A DNA stretch of 5,431 nucleotides, taken from Bacteroidales bacterium (lineage in GTDB: Bacteria; Bacteroidota; Bacteroidia; Bacteroidales; UBA932). Position numbers and translations under genes: made by a program. Positions within the stretch are counted from its first letter, which is position 1, and each line of letters opens with the position of its first letter. Location: assembly GCA_017461285.1 (NCBI GenBank), contig JAFTYS010000003.1:1-5431 (forward strand). Reading direction: 5' to 3'. The notes under the pieces are model-generated. The model worked only from the letters and a program-made list of their open reading frames with translations. It ran no database searches and was not told where the DNA came from. Positions 1 through 5,379 of this stretch are shown here, in pieces.

Positions 1-383
1 AGGTCTCCGACCTTGAAGTCGAAGTTGACTCCTCCTGCGGCATTCGACACGAAAAGGTACTGTATGCCGAGGACCTTCATGACTCTGATAGGAAGGGTCA
101 CGAGCTCCATAGGATAACCTTCATAATAATGGAAGCGTCCCTGCATGGCAACGACGAATTTTCCTCCGAGTTCGCCTGCGATGAAATTGCCCTTATGGCC
201 TACGGCAGTAGACACAGGAAATCCGGGAATCTCCTTATAAGGAATTATTGTAGGGTTCTCTATCCTGTCGGCAAGCTTGCCAAGTCCGCTGCCCAGAACT
301 ATGCCTGCAAACGGCTTCCTTCCGTCAAGCCTGGCTGCTATATAATCTGCAGCCTTCATGATTCTTTCTACTCGTGGATCCAT
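1..383 (-). CDS. Purine nucleoside phosphorylase (trimeric PNP family), N-terminal part
   Basis: Reading the minus strand from the ATG at 383 gives 127 residues before the left edge cuts the gene, about half of the roughly 270 usual for this family. Motifs seen: phosphate-binding loop GIVLGSGLG (27-35), [14 protein letters not shown] (52-65), [13 protein letters not shown] (80-92) and [10 protein letters not shown] (111-120). In the family the Ser/Gly loop, His63 and the Arg83-His85 pair contact phosphate, and the Asn-Ala-Ala segment lines the purine/ribose pocket. The enzyme is cytoplasmic and splits purine nucleosides with phosphate into free base plus (deoxy)ribose-1-phosphate; inosine and guanosine are the usual substrates. 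The start lies one base after the stop of the upstream deaminase gene (TAA-T-ATG), so the two are probably translated together. A 5'-methylthioinosine phosphorylase specificity is possible given that neighbour. The C-terminal residues that set base specificity are outside the window. Family assignment is secure; exact substrate is inferred. Confidence 0.93.
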   Translation of the reverse strand, partial: MDPRVERIMKAADYIAARLDGRKPFAGIVLGSGLGKLADRIENPTIIPYKEIPGFPVSTAVGHKGNFIAGELGGKFVVAMQGRFHYYEGYPMELVTLPIRVMKVLGIQYLFVSNAAGGVNFDFKVGD

Positions 384-384
384 A

Positions 385-1668
385 TTATTTTCGGGATGAT
401 AGTTTTGACAATACTTTCTTTGCTTCAGCAAGAATCTCCTTCTCTCGGGCAACTGCCCTTCCCCTCATCAGGAATTCGCCGTTGCATATCACTGAATCTA
501 TGCAGTCGGAATGGGCGGAATAGATCAGATTCGCCTCGAACGAGCCCGGCGACAGGAAATGATAGCTGTCCGTATCGATGACGAGCAGGTCGGCAAGAGC
601 GCCGGCCTCGATCCTTCCTATTTCCAGTCCCAGAGCCTTGCCTGCATTTGCTGTAGCCATCTGCATGATCTCATTCAGAGGCATCGCTGAAGGATCGTCC
701 CTCCATGCCTTCTGGATCATAGCCGAGGTCTTCATGGTCTCCAGCATGTCGAGGTTGTTCGATGAGGCGCATCCGTCAGTTCCCAGACAGATATTGGCGC
801 CGGCGTCACGCAATTCATTATAAAGGAATCTGTATCCGGACGCCAGCTTGAGGTTGGAGTTTACGTTATGGACGCATGTCACTCCCCTTTCGCCAAGGAT
901 GCGGACATCTTCCTCCGAGATCCAGAGGGTATGCGCCGCGATCACGTCTGGCCCAAGGACTCCCAGACTGTCAAGATATTCCACCGGAGACATGCCTCCG
1001 TGCTGTGCCTTGCAGTCTTCAACTTCCTTCCGTGTTTCAGACACATGTATATGTATCTTCAGGCCGTGCTTTCTAGCGAATTCCGTTCCCCACAGGATCA
1101 TCTCCTCACGGACTGAATATATCGCATGGATCGCAACTGCGAAAACCGTCTGATCGTTCCAGGTCAGGTATTCTCTGTATACATCCTCGCACTGCTTCTT
1201 CTGACGTTCCGATTCTTCAGGGTCATTCCTGTCGCAGATCACATATGCAAGGACAGGACGTAGTCCCATCTCGACTGCCGCCTTATGGGCCATAGGCATG
1301 TGCCAGTAATGATCGTTGAAGGTTGTGGTTCCCGTCTTGATCATCTCAAGGCATGCGACCTTGGTAGCATGGTAGACCCATTCTTCATCGATCCTCGACT
1401 CTACATCCCAGATACGGTCCAGCCAATCATGAAACGCTATATCTTCCCCTATTCCGCGCATCATGGACATGCCGGCATGGGTATGCATGTTCACAAAACC
1501 GGGGACGGCCGTCTTGCCTTGGCAATCGACCACTTCTGCGCCTTCAGCCCGGCTGCCGGACGCACCGGCAGAAAACACGCCGGCAATCCTGCTGCCTTCT
1601 ATAAGGATATCGGACGCAACGCCATCGTTCACAATATTCTTTAATAAAATCTTCCCCATATTTCGCAT
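385..1668 (-). CDS. Amidohydrolase: 5'-methylthioadenosine / S-adenosylhomocysteine / adenosine deaminase-like
   Basis: This 427-residue protein is a full-length member of the TRZ/ATZ/MtaD branch of metal-dependent amidohydrolases. A short beta domain (about 5-55) precedes the TIM barrel. Metal and catalytic residues are all visible: H62 and H64 in [12 protein letters not shown]181 in AIHAIYSV, H208 and E211 in IHIHVSET, H246 in AAHTLWI, and D298 in [11 protein letters not shown]. The C-terminal beta strands include [10 protein letters not shown] (356-365). Family members hydrolytically deaminate MTA, SAH or adenosine, releasing ammonia; some homologues are labelled N-ethylammeline chlorohydrolase or guanine deaminase, which I consider less likely. 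The adjacent nucleoside phosphorylase, one base downstream, supports a purine nucleoside substrate. The ATG at 1668 is used here. An in-frame ATG at 1659 (MGKILLKN) matches typical family N-termini better and may be the true start. No Shine-Dalgarno sequence precedes either ATG. A perfect Bacteroidota -7 box lies just upstream at 1682-1689. Confidence 0.9.
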   Translation of the reverse strand: MRNMGKILLKNIVNDGVASDILIEGSRIAGVFSAGASGSRAEGAEVVDCQGKTAVPGFVNMHTHAGMSMMRGIGEDIAFHDWLDRIWDVESRIDEEWVYHATKVACLEMIKTGTTTFNDHYWHMPMAHKAAVEMGLRPVLAYVICDRNDPEESERQKKQCEDVYREYLTWNDQTVFAVAIHAIYSVREEMILWGTEFARKHGLKIHIHVSETRKEVEDCKAQHGGMSPVEYLDSLGVLGPDVIAAHTLWISEEDVRILGERGVTCVHNVNSNLKLASGYRFLYNELRDAGANICLGTDGCASSNNLDMLETMKTSAMIQKAWRDDPSAMPLNEIMQMATANAGKALGLEIGRIEAGALADLLVIDTDSYHFLSPGSFEANLIYSAHSDCIDSVICNGEFLMRGRAVAREKEILAEAKKVLSKLSSRK

Positions 1669-1681
1669 TTGTTTAAGATTT

Positions 1682-1689
1682 CAAAGTTA
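1682..1689 (-). promoter_or_regulatory. Candidate -7 box for the deaminase/phosphorylase operon
   Basis: Read on the minus strand, 1689 to 1682 is TAACTTTG, a perfect match to the Bacteroidota -7 consensus TAnnTTTG. It would place the transcription start near 1678, giving a leader of about 10-20 bases before either candidate start codon. I see no TTTG -33 box at the expected place (around 1710-1713), so the promoter may be weak or activator dependent. Confidence 0.5.
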
Positions 1690-1748
1690 TACAATTTTTC
1701 CAATAATAAGTACACGATGCATAAGTTTTAAGAATTTTGCAATTAATA

Positions 1749-1780
1749 TTTGATAATTCGCTGAAAAGGGCTTATATTTA
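1749..1780 (+). promoter_or_regulatory. Bacteroidota-type promoter of the 2-oxoacid oxidoreductase operon
   Basis: A TTTG -33 box (1749-1752) is followed by a 20-base spacer and TATATTTA (1773-1780), which matches the -7 consensus TAnnTTTG at all but the last position. The centre-to-centre distance is 26 bases, as expected for -33/-7. Transcription should begin near 1784, leaving a short AT-rich leader of about 37 bases before the ferredoxin ATG. That leader has no obvious Shine-Dalgarno sequence, which is common in this phylum. Confidence 0.7.
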
Positions 1781-1820
1781 CTTGTTAATTGTTTAATCAA
1801 CAACTTAAAATCACATAATA

Positions 1821-2039
1821 ATGGCATTCAAAGGAGCAATCGAAGTCGACACACAGAAATGCAAGGGTTGCGGAGTATGTGTAGAGAACTGTCCGACCAA
1901 GAGCATCGAACTCGCTAAAATGGTCAACAGCAAAGGTTATCATTATGCCGAAATGGTTGGAGAAGCATGCATAGGATGTTCAAACTGTGCTGTTGTCTGC
2001 CCTGATTCGGTAATCACAGTCTACAGAGTAAAGATCTAG
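1821..2039 (+). CDS. Two-[4Fe-4S] ferredoxin-like delta subunit of a 2-oxoacid:ferredoxin oxidoreductase
   Basis: This 72-residue cytoplasmic protein carries two classical cluster motifs: C14-x2-C17-x2-C20-x3-C24-P and C50-x2-C53-x2-C56-x3-C60-P, so it should bind two [4Fe-4S] clusters. In KorD/VorD-type subunits these clusters pass electrons from the catalytic beta subunit to a soluble ferredoxin. The length suits a stand-alone delta subunit. It is the first gene of a four-gene operon, five bases ahead of the alpha subunit, which argues that it is a dedicated subunit of the complex and not a free general ferredoxin. I leave the symbol blank because korD and vorD cannot be told apart from sequence alone. 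Expression most likely starts from the promoter at 1749-1780. Confidence 0.92.
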   Translation: MAFKGAIEVDTQKCKGCGVCVENCPTKSIELAKMVNSKGYHYAEMVGEACIGCSNCAVVCPDSVITVYRVKI

Positions 2040-2044
2040 AAGAT

Positions 2045-3127
2045 ATGGCAGAGAAGATTTTGATGAAAGGAAACGAAGCGATCGCCATATCGGCGATACG
2101 CAACGGTGCGGACGGATACTTCGGATATCCTATCACTCCGCAGTCTGAGGTCATGGAGACCCTCATGAAGGAAAGGCCATGGCTCACAACAGGAATGGTC
2201 GTTCTCCAGGCAGAGAGCGAAACATCGTCAATCAACATGGTCTACGGCGGCGCATGCTGCGGAAAGAAGGTAATGACTTCTTCCAGCTCGCCCGGAATCA
2301 GCCTCATGTGCGAAGGTCTCAGCTACCTTGCAGGAGCAGAACTTCCATGCGTGGTAGTGAACTGCCAGCGCGGCGGCCCTGGTCTCGGAACCATCCAGCC
2401 TAGCCAGAGCGACTACAACCAGTGCGTGAAGGGCGGCGGACACGGCGACTACAACGCCATCGTCCTCGCACCTGCTTCAGCACAGGACATGTATGACTTC
2501 GTGGACTGGGGATTCGACCTTGCGTTCAAGTACCGCACTCCGGTGATCATCCTTGCTGACGGTATCGTAGGCCAGATGATGGAGAAGGTGGAGCTTCGTC
2601 CTGAGAAGCCTCGCATGACAGCTGAGGAACTCAAGGCGATCGCACCATGGGCGACTACAGGAAAGACCGCCGACAGACCATACAACGTCATCACCTCCCT
2701 CGCCCTCGAGTCGGACGTACAGGAAAGGTTCAACCGCAAGCTCGCGGCTAAATACGAAGTGATCAAGGAGCAGGAGGTCAAGTACGAGGAATACCAGACA
2801 GAAGATGCCGAATATCTGTTTGTTGCATTCGGCTGCTCGGCACGTATCTGCGAAGCCGTTGTCGACCAGCTCCGCGAGGAAGGCATCAAGGCAGGACTTC
2901 TCAGACCTGTCACCCTCTTCCCGTTCCCGTCAAAGAGAATCGCGGAACTTTCATCTCAGGTGAAGAGCATGATGAGCATCGAGCTCAATCTCGGCCAGAT
3001 GGTAGACGACGTGAAGCTCGCCGTAAACGGAGCATGCCCTGTAGGATTCTACGGAAGGCAGGGAGGAATCATCTACACTCCTGATGAAATCGCAGAGGCG
3101 TTCAAGAAGTTCAACAATCTGAAATAA
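2045..3127 (+). CDS. vorB: 2-oxoacid:ferredoxin oxidoreductase alpha subunit (3-methyl-2-oxobutanoate dehydrogenase subunit VorB-like)
   Basis: This 360-residue protein has the features of the VorB/KorA alpha subunit. An N-terminal pyrimidine-binding domain contains GYPITPQSEVME (27-38) and QAESETSSINMVYGGA (55-70). The conserved stretch TSSSSPGISLMCEG (78-91) leads into CQRGGPGLGTIQPSQSDY (107-124). The C-terminal region (about 255-355) resembles the transketolase C-terminal-like domain, with LLRPVTLFPFP at 285-295. With the beta subunit it forms the TPP active site, where a 2-oxoacid is decarboxylated and its acyl group passed to CoA while ferredoxin is reduced. Close relatives are annotated either as branched-chain 2-oxoacid (Vor) or 2-oxoglutarate (Kor) enzymes; sequence reading does not settle which. 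The start is five bases after the ferredoxin stop. The last codons overlap the AAGGAAAG ribosome-binding site of the next gene. Confidence 0.93.
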   Translation: MAEKILMKGNEAIAISAIRNGADGYFGYPITPQSEVMETLMKERPWLTTGMVVLQAESETSSINMVYGGACCGKKVMTSSSSPGISLMCEGLSYLAGAELPCVVVNCQRGGPGLGTIQPSQSDYNQCVKGGGHGDYNAIVLAPASAQDMYDFVDWGFDLAFKYRTPVIILADGIVGQMMEKVELRPEKPRMTAEELKAIAPWATTGKTADRPYNVITSLALESDVQERFNRKLAAKYEVIKEQEVKYEEYQTEDAEYLFVAFGCSARICEAVVDQLREEGIKAGLLRPVTLFPFPSKRIAELSSQVKSMMSIELNLGQMVDDVKLAVNGACPVGFYGRQGGIIYTPDEIAEAFKKFNNLK

Positions 3128-3133
3128 GGAAAG
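3126..3133 (+). promoter_or_regulatory. Shine-Dalgarno-like site for the beta subunit gene
   Basis: AAGGAAAG overlaps the vorB stop codon; its AGGA core lies five bases before the ATG at 3136. This fixes the start of the beta subunit and suggests translational coupling to vorB. A similar CAGGAG (3901-3906) precedes the gamma gene. Confidence 0.55.
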
Positions 3134-3135
3134 AC

Positions 3136-3909
3136 ATGAATATAGAAGACATCAAGAAACCTGAGAACATCGTCTACAAGAAGACTCCCCTTCTCACAGA
3201 CAATGTGATGCACTATTGCCCGGGATGCTCTCACGGTACCGTTCATAAGCTCGTCGCAGAGGTCATCGAGGAGATGGGCATCCAGGAAGAGACAATCGCA
3301 ATCAGCCCTGTAGGCTGCTCTGTATTTGCATACAACTACCTTAACGTAGACTGGCAGCAGGCCGCTCACGGACGCGCCCCGGCCCTTGCCACAGCCACAA
3401 AGCGCCTCAATCCTGAGAAATACGTATTCACATACCAGGGAGACGGCGACCTCGCATCCATCGGAACTGCTGAGATCATCCACGCATGCAGCCGCGGCGA
3501 GAACATCGTCGTGATCTTCATCAACAACGGTATCTACGGCATGACCGGAGGACAGATGGCCCCTACCACCCTTCTCGGAATGAAGACCGCAACGACTCCT
3601 TACGGACGTGACGCAAAGCTCAACGGATTCCCTCTCGTGCTCGCCCCTATGATCGCACAGCTTGACGGAACCGCATACATCACAAGACAGTCGGTTCACA
3701 CCGCGCTGGCTGCACGCAAGGCTAAGGCGGCTATCCGCAAGGCGTTCGAGTACAGCCAGAAAGGCATCGGCCTCTCATTCGTGGAGATCGTCGCAACATG
3801 TAATTCAGGATGGAAAATGAGTCCTGTAGCAGCCAACAAGTGGATGGTGGAGAACATGTTCCCTAAGTATCCGCTCGGTGACATCAAGGACGTTTTAAAA
3901 CAGGAGTAA
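3136..3909 (+). CDS. 2-oxoacid:ferredoxin oxidoreductase beta subunit (TPP-binding, iron-sulfur)
   Basis: The 257-residue product is a complete KorB/VorA/PorB-type catalytic subunit. The TPP/Mg motif is clear: QGDGDLASIG (101-110), with G102-D103-G104-D105, followed by NNGIYGMTGGQ (130-140). HGRAPALATATK (78-89) is the conserved active-site segment. Four cysteines, C28 and C31 (YCPGCSHG), C61 (VGCS) and C222 (TCNSGW), match in order and spacing the four that hold the proximal [4Fe-4S] cluster in related enzymes, so this subunit should carry its own cluster and feed electrons to the ferredoxin-like subunit. It lies eight bases after vorB and two before the gamma gene, consistent with a single complex. 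Substrate (branched-chain 2-oxoacid, 2-oxoglutarate or another) is unresolved. A Shine-Dalgarno-like site at 3126-3133 supports the start. Confidence 0.94.
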   Translation: MNIEDIKKPENIVYKKTPLLTDNVMHYCPGCSHGTVHKLVAEVIEEMGIQEETIAISPVGCSVFAYNYLNVDWQQAAHGRAPALATATKRLNPEKYVFTYQGDGDLASIGTAEIIHACSRGENIVVIFINNGIYGMTGGQMAPTTLLGMKTATTPYGRDAKLNGFPLVLAPMIAQLDGTAYITRQSVHTALAARKAKAAIRKAFEYSQKGIGLSFVEIVATCNSGWKMSPVAANKWMVENMFPKYPLGDIKDVLKQE

Positions 3910-3911
3910 TC

Positions 3912-4454
3912 ATGAAAGAGGAAATCATTATAGCAGGATTCGGAGGACAGGGCGTCCTCTCGATGGGAAAGATTCTCGCATACTGCGCTATCATGCAGGA
4001 CATGGAGGTGACATGGATGCCTTCATACGGTCCGGAGATGCGTGGTGGTACTGCAAACGTATGCGTAATCGTAAGCGACAAGAAGATCAGCTCACCTATC
4101 GTGACGAAGTACGACACAGCAATCATCCTCAACCAGCAGTCGCTCGACAAGTTCGAGAGCACTGTGAAACCGGGAGGACTTCTCATCTACGACCCTAACG
4201 GTATCATCAATCCTCCTACCAGAACCGACATCAAGATCTGCAGGATCGATGCGATCAACGTTGCCGCACAGGTAGGAAACTCGAAGGTATACAACATGGC
4301 TGTCATGGGAGCATATCTCAAGATGAAGCCGATCGTATCTTTCGAGAACATCGACAAGGGACTCGCAAAGTGCATCCCTGCACGCTATGCAGACCTCATC
4401 GCGCTCAACAAAAAGGCGATCGAGGAGGGCATGGTTGCCGTAGAAGAGCTCTAA
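3912..4454 (+). CDS. 2-oxoacid:ferredoxin oxidoreductase gamma subunit
   Basis: This 180-residue protein matches the gamma domain of pyruvate/2-oxoacid:ferredoxin oxidoreductases in length and motifs: GFGGQGVLSMGK (9-20) at the N-terminus and SYGPEMRGGTAN (38-49), both hallmarks of the family. The gamma subunit is not catalytic; in related enzymes it stabilises the complex and contributes to CoA handling. The gene starts two bases after the beta stop, with CAGGAG (3901-3906) five bases before the ATG, so it is tightly coupled. It is the last gene of the operon: a strong intrinsic terminator begins about 20 bases after the stop. Gene order ferredoxin-alpha-beta-gamma gives all four parts of a heterotetrameric enzyme with nothing missing. 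Confidence 0.93.
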   Translation: MKEEIIIAGFGGQGVLSMGKILAYCAIMQDMEVTWMPSYGPEMRGGTANVCVIVSDKKISSPIVTKYDTAIILNQQSLDKFESTVKPGGLLIYDPNGIINPPTRTDIKICRIDAINVAAQVGNSKVYNMAVMGAYLKMKPIVSFENIDKGLAKCIPARYADLIALNKKAIEEGMVAVEEL

Positions 4455-4473
4455 AAGCCGAAAAACTAGAAAT

Positions 4474-4528
4474 AACTGCTTTGATTTTCTCATTTTATTT
4501 TGAGAAATCAAAGCAGTTTGTTATTTTT
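4474..4528 (+). terminator. Intrinsic terminator of the 2-oxoacid oxidoreductase operon
   Basis: A near-perfect hairpin: 4474-4487 pairs with 4505-4518 (14 bp), T4488 is bulged, and 4489-4492 pairs with 4501-4504 (4 bp) around an eight-base loop TTTTATTT. TTGTTATTTTT follows directly. The stem is AT-rich but very long. The same bases also carry the promoter of the next operon. Confidence 0.88.
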
Positions 4529-4529
4529 G
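4499..4529 (+). promoter_or_regulatory. Bacteroidota-type promoter of the coiled-coil/zapA operon, nested in the terminator
   Basis: TTTG (4499-4502), a 19-base spacer and TATTTTTG (4522-4529), a perfect TAnnTTTG box, form a textbook -33/-7 pair. The predicted transcription start is near 4533-4535, about 20 bases before the ATG at 4555. The -33 box sits in the loop and 3' arm of the terminator, and the -7 box in its T-run. Confidence 0.8.
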
Positions 4530-4554
4530 CATGGTAGGTTAAATTCGGATTAAA

Positions 4555-4827
4555 ATGCTTGATACTGTAAAGCAGAAAATAAAGCAGCTAATTGCTGCGT
4601 ACGAGGCGGAGAAGATGGAGCGCACAAGGCTCCAGGCCGCTTTGGCTCAGGCTCAGGCCCAGAACGAGACCTACAGGAAGCAGATAACAGAGTTAGAAAG
4701 ACAGATTGATAACCTGAAGCTCGCAGAGGCATTCAAGGCAGGAGGCAATGGAAGTCCCGAGGCCAAGAAGAAGATAAACAGCCTGATGAAGGAGATAGAC
4801 AGGTGCATATCGCTATTGGAAGGATAA
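4555..4827 (+). CDS. Small coiled-coil protein upstream of zapA, candidate division-ring partner
   Basis: The 90-residue product is highly charged, with no signal peptide or membrane segment. Residues about 5-58 look like a continuous coiled coil rich in Ala, Gln, Glu and Lys, including an Ala-Gln alternation (28-36). A Gly/Ser/Pro linker (62-69) and a second short helix (70-88, KKKINSLMKEIDRCISLLEG) follow. I do not recognise a named family. Its stop is one base before the zapA ATG (TAA-T-ATG), so the two are almost certainly co-translated. Small coiled-coil proteins such as ZapB bind ZapA in other bacteria; a similar role here is inferred from context and shape, not from sequence similarity. 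A perfect Bacteroidota promoter lies about 25 bases upstream, making this the first gene of the transcript. The gene is clearly real given the promoter, spacing and downstream partner. Confidence 0.85.
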   Translation: MLDTVKQKIKQLIAAYEAEKMERTRLQAALAQAQAQNETYRKQITELERQIDNLKLAEAFKAGGNGSPEAKKKINSLMKEIDRCISLLEG

Positions 4828-4828
4828 T

Positions 4829-5125
4829 ATGGCACAGAGCATAAACATAAAGCTGGCAGACCGTACATATCCCCTCAAAGTGAATTCACCGGAACATGAG
4901 GAAGTGATAAGAAAGGCTGCTGACGACATCAACAGGATGGTGGCAAAATATCAGGAGAAGTTCCCGGGCAAAGGCCTGGTAGAGATTCTATCCTTTGTCG
5001 CCCTCAACACTTGCATGTCGAATATAACTATCAACAGGCAGATGAAGGAGCTCGTAGATGGAGAAGCAATGCTTGCGAAAGAGTTGGAAGGATATCTAGA
5101 CAATATTGATAAAAACAGCCGTTAG
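4829..5125 (+). CDS. zapA: Cell division protein ZapA
   Basis: The 98-residue protein fits ZapA in length and layout. An N-terminal beta hairpin (SINIKLADRTYPLKV, 4-18) leads to a helix with the typical HEEVIRKAADDINRMVAKY pattern (23-41) and a long C-terminal helix (about 48-92) that forms the tetramerising coiled coil. ZapA is a cytoplasmic FtsZ-ring accessory protein that bundles FtsZ protofilaments. It begins one base after the stop of the upstream coiled-coil gene, preceded by GGAAGGA (4818-4824), and should be transcribed from the promoter at 4499-4529. Its last codons (5117-5125) are perfectly complementary to 5292-5300, beyond the gene, so its 3' end may take part in an RNA structure. 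No intrinsic terminator directly follows the stop; the first convincing one is at 5316-5350. Confidence 0.88.
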   Translation: MAQSINIKLADRTYPLKVNSPEHEEVIRKAADDINRMVAKYQEKFPGKGLVEILSFVALNTCMSNITINRQMKELVDGEAMLAKELEGYLDNIDKNSR

Positions 5126-5350
5126 TTACATTTTTTGCTGAAATCAACATTAATAATGTAACCGGGCGAACTCGGATGGGGATGACGGACCTATGTGACC
5201 CGTATGGGGATTCCGCTTTGCGGGACGGAGGATTTCAGAACCGATTTTCCGGAGCCCAAATCTTATTCTTTAAGATTTTCTGACAAACCGGCTAACGGCT
5301 TTTTATTGAATAACCTGACCAGTCTGCTTACAGGAGACTGGTCATTTTTA
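5126..5350 (+). ncRNA. Probable structured small RNA after zapA (candidate 6S RNA)
   Basis: No credible protein gene lies between zapA and the gene starting at 5380, but there is abundant secondary structure. Hairpin A pairs 5125-5132 with 5155-5162 (8 bp). A GC-rich rod pairs 5164-5167 with 5254-5257, 5168-5170 with 5247-5249 and 5172-5175 with 5241-5244, and is tipped by 5211-5216/5220-5225 with loop TTT. Hairpin C pairs 5258-5265 with 5271-5278 (8 bp). 5292-5300 can pair with the end of zapA (5117-5125). A terminator closes the region at 5316-5350. The roughly 180-220 base size and the place right after zapA, where ssrS lies in Gammaproteobacteria, suggest 6S RNA. I do not recognise a diagnostic 6S sequence, and the branched fold found by hand is not the classical rod, so a leader or attenuator for the next gene is a real alternative. 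The 5' end is uncertain; a weak TTTG (5134-5137) and TAATGTAA (5154-5161) pair might be its promoter. Confidence 0.55.
5316..5350 (+). terminator. Intrinsic terminator after the structured RNA
   Basis: A perfect 10-bp stem pairs TGACCAGTCT (5316-5325) with AGACTGGTCA (5335-5344) around a nine-base loop, followed by TTTTTA. It ends transcription 30 bases before the next start codon. That suits either a small RNA's 3' end or an attenuator of the downstream gene. Confidence 0.9.
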
Positions 5351-5379
5351 TGTGAAGACTTAAACCTTATATATACATC

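Noticed and set aside
129..581. Plus-strand 150-codon open frame opposite the phosphorylase and deaminase ends
   Set aside because: It is antisense to two genes with clear catalytic motifs, its translation has no domain-like pattern, and no promoter precedes it.
2449..2913. Minus-strand 154-codon open frame opposite vorB
   Set aside because: Ser/Ala-rich antisense translation with no motif; it arises from codon bias of the real gene on the plus strand.
3073..3699. Minus-strand 208-codon open frame opposite the beta subunit
   Set aside because: Long, but it is a shadow of a strongly conserved TPP-binding gene; its translation is Cys/Val/Asp-rich low-complexity sequence and it has no promoter or start signal.
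4092..4511. Minus-strand 139-codon open frame opposite the gamma subunit
   Set aside because: It starts within the terminator hairpin and is antisense to an intact gene with family motifs; no independent support.
5134..5161. Promoter for the structured RNA (TTTG 5134-5137, TAATGTAA 5154-5161)
   Set aside because: The -7 match is poor, the spacer is only 16 bases, and the bases fall within hairpin A. Mentioned in the RNA entry but too weak to list as its own feature.
5126..5350. Known riboswitch classes, tmRNA, RNase P RNA or SRP RNA
   Set aside because: I could not find the conserved cores I know for these families, and the size is too small for RNase P RNA or tmRNA. A covariance-model scan would be decisive.
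5345..5375. Promoter for the gene starting at 5380 (TATATATA at 5368-5375)
   Set aside because: It is AT-rich but lacks the TTTG end of the -7 box and any clear -33 box. A promoter is expected after the terminator, but I cannot place it with confidence.
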